This document shows, in pieces, positions 5,521 to 6,044 of a stretch of DNA of 6,044 nt. Each line of letters begins with the position of its first letter. Positions within the stretch are counted from its first letter, which is position 1. Where the stretch lies: NCBI GenBank assembly GCA_946622835.1, contig CAMOQI010000067.1, positions 1-6,044 of the forward strand, given 5' to 3'. The notes under the pieces are model-generated. The model ran no database searches. It saw nothing but the letters and a program-made list of their open reading frames with translations, and was not told where the DNA came from. The position numbers and the translations under genes are program-made. This stretch comes from an uncultured Candidatus Melainabacteria bacterium. GTDB lineage: Bacteria > Cyanobacteriota > Vampirovibrionia > Gastranaerophilales > Gastranaerophilaceae.

Positions 5521-5653
5521 TTAATCTGCCCCCTTTTAGGGCACGAAGTGCCGAAGGGGTCGTTTAAGTCGGTGCGTATAAACGCAACCTGCGGATTTTT
5601 TAAGTCGTTAAGACGTTAAGTCGATAAGTCGTTAAGTTCTTTACGTTTATTTA
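5521..5653 (+). repeat. Tandem ~133-bp unit, copy B
   Basis: Direct copy of the unit at 5387, immediately adjacent to it. Its first stem-loop is better formed than in copy A because an inner hairpin GCAC-GAA-GTGC (5541-5551) is intact. The middle section is identical to copy A. The 3' octamer array differs in order, and the tail TTTATTTACCCC (5646-5657) forms the inverted partner of 5375-5386. Confidence 0.88.
5604..5635 (+). repeat. Octamer array in copy B
   Basis: Four octamers in a row: GTCGTTAA, GACGTTAA, GTCGATAA, GTCGTTAA (starts 5604, 5612, 5620, 5628), then GTTCTTTACG. The number of octamers is the same as in copy A, but the variant order differs. Confidence 0.88.
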
Positions 5654-5661
5654 CCCCCGTC

Positions 5662-5690
5662 ATTCTGAGGGAGCAAAGTGACCGAAGAAT
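5662..5690. repeat. Short hairpin-forming intergenic repeat
   Basis: ATTCT (5662-5666) and AGAAT (5686-5690) close a stretch containing GAGGGAGCAAAGTGACCGAAG. It resembles the widespread bacterial intergenic repeat type that reads CATTCTGAG...CGAAGAATC, which is recollection and was not searched. It joins the second tandem unit to the double-hairpin modules. Confidence 0.45.
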
Positions 5691-5695
5691 CTTTC

Positions 5696-5766
5696 CCCTC
5701 TCCTAAAGAGTAGGAGAGGGAGCAGTTGCAGGCGAATTTTATGAGCCGTGCAAATGCGGGTGAGGT
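5696..5766. repeat. Double-hairpin module, copy 1
   Basis: First hairpin: a perfect 10-bp stem CCCTCTCCTA (5696-5705) / TAGGAGAGGG (5711-5720) with loop AAGAG. Second hairpin: GCAGTTGC (5722-5729) with GCAAATGC (5750-5757), one mismatch. It ends CGGGTGAGGT. The order of parts and many bases match the module at 5806-5872, so the two are diverged copies. Confidence 0.75.
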
Positions 5767-5778
5767 ATAAAAATAATT

Positions 5779-5797
5779 GTTAGGCTGAAAGCCCAAC
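5779..5797. repeat. Short hairpin between the two modules
   Basis: GTTAGGCT (5779-5786) pairs with AGCCCAAC (5790-5797) through a GAA loop with one A-C mismatch. Confidence 0.5.
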
Positions 5798-5805
5798 CTT
5801 GCTCT

Positions 5806-5872
5806 ACCTCTCCGTAGGGGAGAGGTCGTGGTTGCTGACGAGCTTGCAAGTCGTGCAACCACGGGAGAGGGT
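5806..5872. repeat. Double-hairpin module, copy 2
   Basis: First hairpin: ACCTCTCC (5806-5813) / GGAGAGGT (5819-5826), loop GTAGG. Second hairpin: a perfect 9-bp CGTGGTTGC (5827-5835) / GCAACCACG (5855-5863), with a further GAC/GTC pairing inside (5837-5839 / 5850-5852). The 3' end repeats GGAGAGG at 5864-5870, so CCTCTCC (5807-5813) could pair either locally or with this distant copy, giving two alternative folds. Confidence 0.75.
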
Positions 5873-5894
5873 GTTTTCCCGTTAGGGGCAACAC
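5871..5894. repeat. Imperfect hairpin
   Basis: GTGTT (5871-5875) pairs with AACAC (5890-5894), and CCC (5878-5880) with GGG (5885-5887) around a GTTA loop, with an internal loop between the two helices. Confidence 0.45.
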
Positions 5895-5972
5895 AACATA
5901 AACCACGGTTGGTAGCAGCATTTACCCCATCGCACAGCGCGTTGGTCGTACAAATCACAAAGCGGTCAGTAA

Positions 5973-5987
5973 TATTTACCCCACCCC
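5973..5987 (-). repeat. Right arm of the 15-bp inverted repeat
   Basis: TATTTACCCCACCCC, the exact reverse complement of 5370-5384. It is followed by ACCCTCTC and then a separate long hairpin. Confidence 0.7.
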
Positions 5988-5997
5988 ACCCTCTCTT

Positions 5998-6034
5998 GAA
6001 TTTCTAATGCTCACTATAGTTCGCATTGAAATTC
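5998..6034. repeat. Long hairpin at the right window edge
   Basis: GAATTTCTAATGC (5998-6010) pairs with GCATTGAAATTC (6023-6034) over 12 bp with a single bulged T. The 12-nt loop contains the palindrome ACTATAGT (6013-6020). A short TTTT (6035-6038) follows on the + strand, so it could terminate transcription arriving from the left, but no gene there needs it. It may instead be one more element of the mosaic or belong to a gene beyond the window. Confidence 0.55.
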
Positions 6035-6044
6035 TTTTCTCTCC

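Larger units (their letters stand above)
5332..6044. other. Gene-free repeat mosaic
   Basis: About 700 bp upstream of pgk with no credible gene on either strand. Base composition is visibly richer in G and C than the neighbouring genes. Nearly the whole stretch is made of repeats and stem-loops: a tandem pair of ~133-bp units, octamer arrays, two related double-hairpin modules and several single hairpins. The string TTTACCCC occurs at 5650-5657, 5921-5928 and 5975-5982, and inverted at 5375-5382, mostly at the joins between modules. No transposase, integrase, tRNA, rRNA or CRISPR is present. The region resembles interspersed non-autonomous or REP/MITE-like elements inserted next to one another. 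Confidence 0.75.

Noticed and set aside
5387..5653. CRISPR array
   Set aside because: Only two long units with no unique spacers between short repeats; the 8-bp repeats are contiguous.
5647..5958. 103-codon minus-strand ORF in the repeat mosaic, and a shorter one at 5739-5921
   Set aside because: The sequence is built from stem-loop repeats, has an unnatural composition (Pro/Ser/Arg/Cys-rich) and no ribosome site or family resemblance; a by-product of GC-richer repeats.

Overview
The window looks like a piece of a low-GC bacterial chromosome: five AT-rich protein genes and, at the right end, about 0.7 kb of markedly more GC-rich, repeat-packed DNA without genes. Clear Shine-Dalgarno sites, intrinsic terminators and full-length housekeeping proteins mark it as bacterial. 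The lineage cannot be fixed from the sequence alone. The mix of an unfused SpmA/SpmB pair, a small multi-CxxC zinc-ribbon protein, a Gln-rich coiled-coil protein and stem-loop-rich intergenic repeats reminds me of gut Gastranaerophilales (Melainabacteria) or Clostridia-like genomes. This is recollection, not a database result.

Layout, left to right. Positions 1-1780 (+) hold the 3' five-sixths of fusA (elongation factor G), whose start lies outside the window. A strong bidirectional terminator (1796-1835) separates it from a convergent coiled-coil gene (1862-2254, -). The 243-bp divergent gap 2255-2497 carries a promoter for the coiled-coil gene, two inverted repeats and a possible 47-codon ORF. 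That ORF overlaps the start of a zinc-ribbon gene (2498-2878, +). The zinc-ribbon gene collides tail-to-tail with spmB (2829-3362, -), sharing 50 bp. spmB is the second gene of an overlapping spmA-spmB pair (spmA 3346-3951, -). Upstream, on the same strand, lies pgk (phosphoglycerate kinase, 4037-5254, -), with its own promoter and a hairpin terminator placed just before spmA.

The genes do not form one pathway. fusA serves translation and pgk serves glycolysis; each appears to end in its own terminator. SpmA and SpmB are partner membrane proteins of the nucleoside-recognition (Gate) family. The coiled-coil and zinc-ribbon proteins have no assigned function.

Positions 5332-6044 are non-coding and are the most unusual part. 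They contain two tandem copies of a ~133-bp unit ending in octamer arrays, two diverged copies of a double-hairpin module whose second stem is kept by paired base changes, several other hairpins, and a perfect 15-bp inverted repeat (5370-5384 / 5973-5987) that brackets nearly all of it. No transposase or CRISPR array is present. I see no convincing new protein-based system; the repeat mosaic is the best candidate for something undescribed.
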